A stretch of DNA of 64,000 nucleotides, from assembly GCF_007483665.1 (NCBI RefSeq), contig NZ_ML660183.1, positions 62,001-126,000 on the forward strand, in the 5' to 3' direction. This DNA is from Catellatospora sichuanensis (GTDB taxonomy: Bacteria; Actinomycetota; Actinomycetes; Mycobacteriales; Micromonosporaceae). Both the position numbers and the translations under genes were made by a program. A model generated the notes under the pieces. The model saw only the letters and a program-made list of their open reading frames with translations, did not search any database and was not told the DNA's origin. Of this stretch, positions 62,226 to 64,000 are shown piece after piece (the first letter of the stretch is position 1; every line of letters starts with the position of its first letter).

Positions 62226-63023
62226 GTGATCAACTCATACGCGAGGCCTGACGATGTTGAGGTTGCGTTAGCTGCGGCTCGTGCGGGCGCGGACGTGGTG
62301 CACAACATGTACGGCCTGCGGCTCACCCGCATCGACAAGGGCGCGGGGGACTTCGCCACCGCCGCCGATGTGGAGGCTGAGAAGGCGATCCTCGGCGTTA
62401 TCCGTGCTGCTCGGCCCGATGACGCGGTCCTCGGCGAGGAAGGCGGGCAGCAGGGCGCGACCGGCGCTGTGCGCCAGTGGCTGGTCGATCCCTTGTGCGG
62501 CACGTTGAACTATGCCGTCGGCAGCATGCTGGCGGCCGTCAACGTGGCGCTGCGCAACGGGGCGGCGGCGGTGGCGGACCCGTTCAGCGGCGAGGCCTTC
62601 TTCACCGACGGTAAGATCGCCTGGGTCCGGCACGACGGGGTCCAAACGCGGCTAGCGCCCACGCCGGCCACTCAACTCGTGGACGTCAACCTGGATCCGC
62701 CGTTCCCGAACGCGCCCGGATTCCGGGCTGTGGACCTGCTGGCCCACCCCGAGTTCGTCAAGCGGTTCCGGCCGCGGGTCGTGTCCACGACGCTGGCGTT
62801 GTCCTGGGTCGCAGCCGGCAAGCGCGCCGCGTATGTCACCGATGGCGGAGACCTGTCGGAGAGTGTGCATTTCGCCGCCGGCATCGCTGTGTGCCGGGCC
62901 GCCGGCTGCGTGGTCACCGGAATCGACGGCGCCCCGATCGGGCAGGCAGGCCGCGGGCTTGTGGCGGCCGCCGACGCCGAGACCCACGGGCTGTTGATGT
63001 CGATGATCCATAGCCGAAGGTAG
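62226..63023 (+). CDS. Inositol-monophosphatase-family protein with altered metal motif
   Basis: A 265-residue protein from GTG. Family motifs: DFATAADVEAEKAILGVI, GEEGG (first metal ligands) and WLVDPLCGTLNYAVG where the usual sequence is DPxDGTxNF, so the second Asp is Cys. SESVHFAAGIAVCRAAGCVV is the third motif region, where the usual WD motif is also altered. The altered ligands suggest changed or lost phosphatase activity; similar DPLCGT sequences occur in actinobacterial paralogues. The frame is open upstream of the GTG without coding character. Confidence 0.8.
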   Translation: MINSYARPDDVEVALAAARAGADVVHNMYGLRLTRIDKGAGDFATAADVEAEKAILGVIRAARPDDAVLGEEGGQQGATGAVRQWLVDPLCGTLNYAVGSMLAAVNVALRNGAAAVADPFSGEAFFTDGKIAWVRHDGVQTRLAPTPATQLVDVNLDPPFPNAPGFRAVDLLAHPEFVKRFRPRVVSTTLALSWVAAGKRAAYVTDGGDLSESVHFAAGIAVCRAAGCVVTGIDGAPIGQAGRGLVAAADAETHGLLMSMIHSRR

Positions 63024-63133
63024 GGCTGGGACGTGGGCCAGGGCTGCCGTTCTGAGCCGACGTCCGCCCCAGCAGATGCCTTTCTCGCTGCAAATTGCTG
63101 GCCCACTGCTCTGATCACGACTCCATAGCGGCC

Positions 63134-63772
63134 CTAGAACGGTGGTGACCACTCGCCTGCCCAGGTCGCCGTGGACCGGGCCGAAGGCCACACCTTCTCC
63201 TCATCCTCATGTGGGTTGGGCCAGAGGTATCCGACCCATTCGCTTTCAGGGATCGCGCCTTCCCAGTCATCGGTGCAACGCTCGGCCCACTCGCGACCAA
63301 CCAGCACGGGCCGGGTAAGTAATCCATCCGCGGTGTCCTGCACCCGCAGTATCAGACCGAGCTCGTCGATCCCCGGGTTGCCGCGCGGCCCGAACCGCAG
63401 GCCACCCATTGCATCAGGCAGGTCGGACAGCCACTGCTCCAGCTCGGCGGGGTTGCCGCCGGTCAACTCCATCCCGTCCAGCACCATCCGGGGTCCGTGA
63501 ACAGCGTCAGCTGCAATGCAGAACAGTCGACCTGTCTTGTCGAAGTACTCGTAGAGTGCAGGCACCGATGGTTGGAAAACCAGCTCGATGCCTACGACCT
63601 CCGGGAAGTAGGGCTCGGCCTGGAACCGGCGAATCTCCTGGGCCTGCGGCAGTGCCGCGGCAGCCTCCGCAGCAGTCATGCCAAACCGCAACGGCCCGAC
63701 GCCCTCCAGCGGTGTGACCACCCACCGTGGCCGGAGGTGCGCGACGGCTTCTCGAGCATCTGGCGACGTCAT
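63134..63772 (-). CDS. Hypothetical protein
   Basis: A 212-residue soluble protein starting MTSPDAREAVAHLRPRW. Motifs PLEGVGPLRFGMTAAEAAAAL and LIFQP-like strands (VVGIELVFQPSVPALYEYF) are typical of small actinobacterial proteins with GPLRFGM near the N-terminus, some of which are immunity-like; the function is unknown. It lies in the same orientation as the Rieske oxygenase gene upstream. Confidence 0.65.
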   Translation of the reverse strand: MTSPDAREAVAHLRPRWVVTPLEGVGPLRFGMTAAEAAAALPQAQEIRRFQAEPYFPEVVGIELVFQPSVPALYEYFDKTGRLFCIAADAVHGPRMVLDGMELTGGNPAELEQWLSDLPDAMGGLRFGPRGNPGIDELGLILRVQDTADGLLTRPVLVGREWAERCTDDWEGAIPESEWVGYLWPNPHEDEEKVWPSARSTATWAGEWSPPF

Positions 63773-63799
63773 CCCGTCCGTACCTTCCTTTGTCGGACC

Positions 63800-64000
63800 C
63801 TAGTCTGCCCGGCCCAGCACGCCTGCAGGATCGCGATACGCCCGAGCCAGCAGCGTCACCCAGTCGTAGATCGCGGTCTCGTTCGGAGCGAGCGGCCCCG
63901 GCGTGTAGTGCGGCGAGCTCAGGCCGCGCTGCACCGATTCGCACGCCGCCCAGTCCTGCCGGTTCGTGACGTCCCAGAACTCGACCGCGTACGACGGGTC
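63800..64000 (-). CDS. Rieske ring-hydroxylating oxygenase alpha subunit, 3' end
   Basis: The last 66 residues of a gene entering from the right edge: DPSYAVEFWDVTNRQDWAAC, then ESVQRGLSSPHYTPGPLAPN and the ending ARAYRDPAGVLGRAD. FWDxTNRQDWxxCExVQ and GPLxPNE are the C-terminal signature of Rieske-type (glycine-betaine/stachydrine demethylase-like) oxygenases, where the Asp and preceding residues help ligate the mononuclear iron. The Rieske cluster part lies outside the window. Confidence 0.85.
   Translation of the reverse strand, partial: DPSYAVEFWDVTNRQDWAACESVQRGLSSPHYTPGPLAPNETAIYDWVTLLARAYRDPAGVLGRAD

Overview
The window is from a high-GC actinobacterium. The GTG/TTG starts, the Actinobacteria-type SpdB/DUF2637, DUF932, DUF2716 and DUF4386 families, and the style of the conjugation genes fit Micromonosporaceae best. 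That placement is inference, because no species marker is visible.

Bases 1 to about 50,480 look like one integrative and conjugative element. Its large serine integrase (48800-50479) ends inside a tRNA-Leu(GAG) gene (50435-50518), so that end of the element is fixed. No second copy of the tRNA 3' end was seen, so the other end probably lies left of base 1. Reading rightward: (1) a leftward type VII secretion block with mycosin and two secreted-type helical proteins, cut by the window edge; (2) two leftward operons of small Cys-rich plasmid-type proteins, a diguanylate cyclase and a ribbon-helix-helix-like protein; (3) a 685-base control region with two repeat arrays; (4) a methyltransferase pair and a divergent sigma-like gene; (5) a rightward, mostly start-stop-overlapping type IV secretion operon (VirB2-like, VirB6-like, PrgI-like, VirB4, VirD4-like), then a replication-relaxation protein; (6) accessory transfer genes ending in a VirB1-like NlpC/P60 hydrolase; (7) a 15-kb cargo region with defence-type genes (membrane NTPase-TPR, Shedu-like, Schlafen/AlbA_2-like, a possible PD-(D/E)XK protein), an IS30 insertion and several gene remnants; (8) a second transfer block (SpdB-like, LysM-BTAD, Hsp70-membrane fusion) and the integrase.

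Two sequence systems tie the element together. A 16-bp motif, TGRCAGAACCTGTCAG, recurs at five places, all in control regions of its operons, which suggests one element-wide regulator. In the cargo region, a dispersed element of about 38 bp recurs at least five times, usually just 3' of a leftward gene. This resembles a cassette array and is the best candidate here for something undescribed.

Bases 50,520 to 64,000 are ordinary chromosome: a P-loop kinase, a family 2 beta-galactosidase diverging from a DUF4386 membrane protein across a twin operator, a secreted protein, a VOC protein, a helicase with membrane segments, a membrane protein, fragments of a metallophosphoesterase and an IS5 transposase, a nucleotidyltransferase, an inositol-monophosphatase-like protein, an unknown protein and the end of a Rieske oxygenase.
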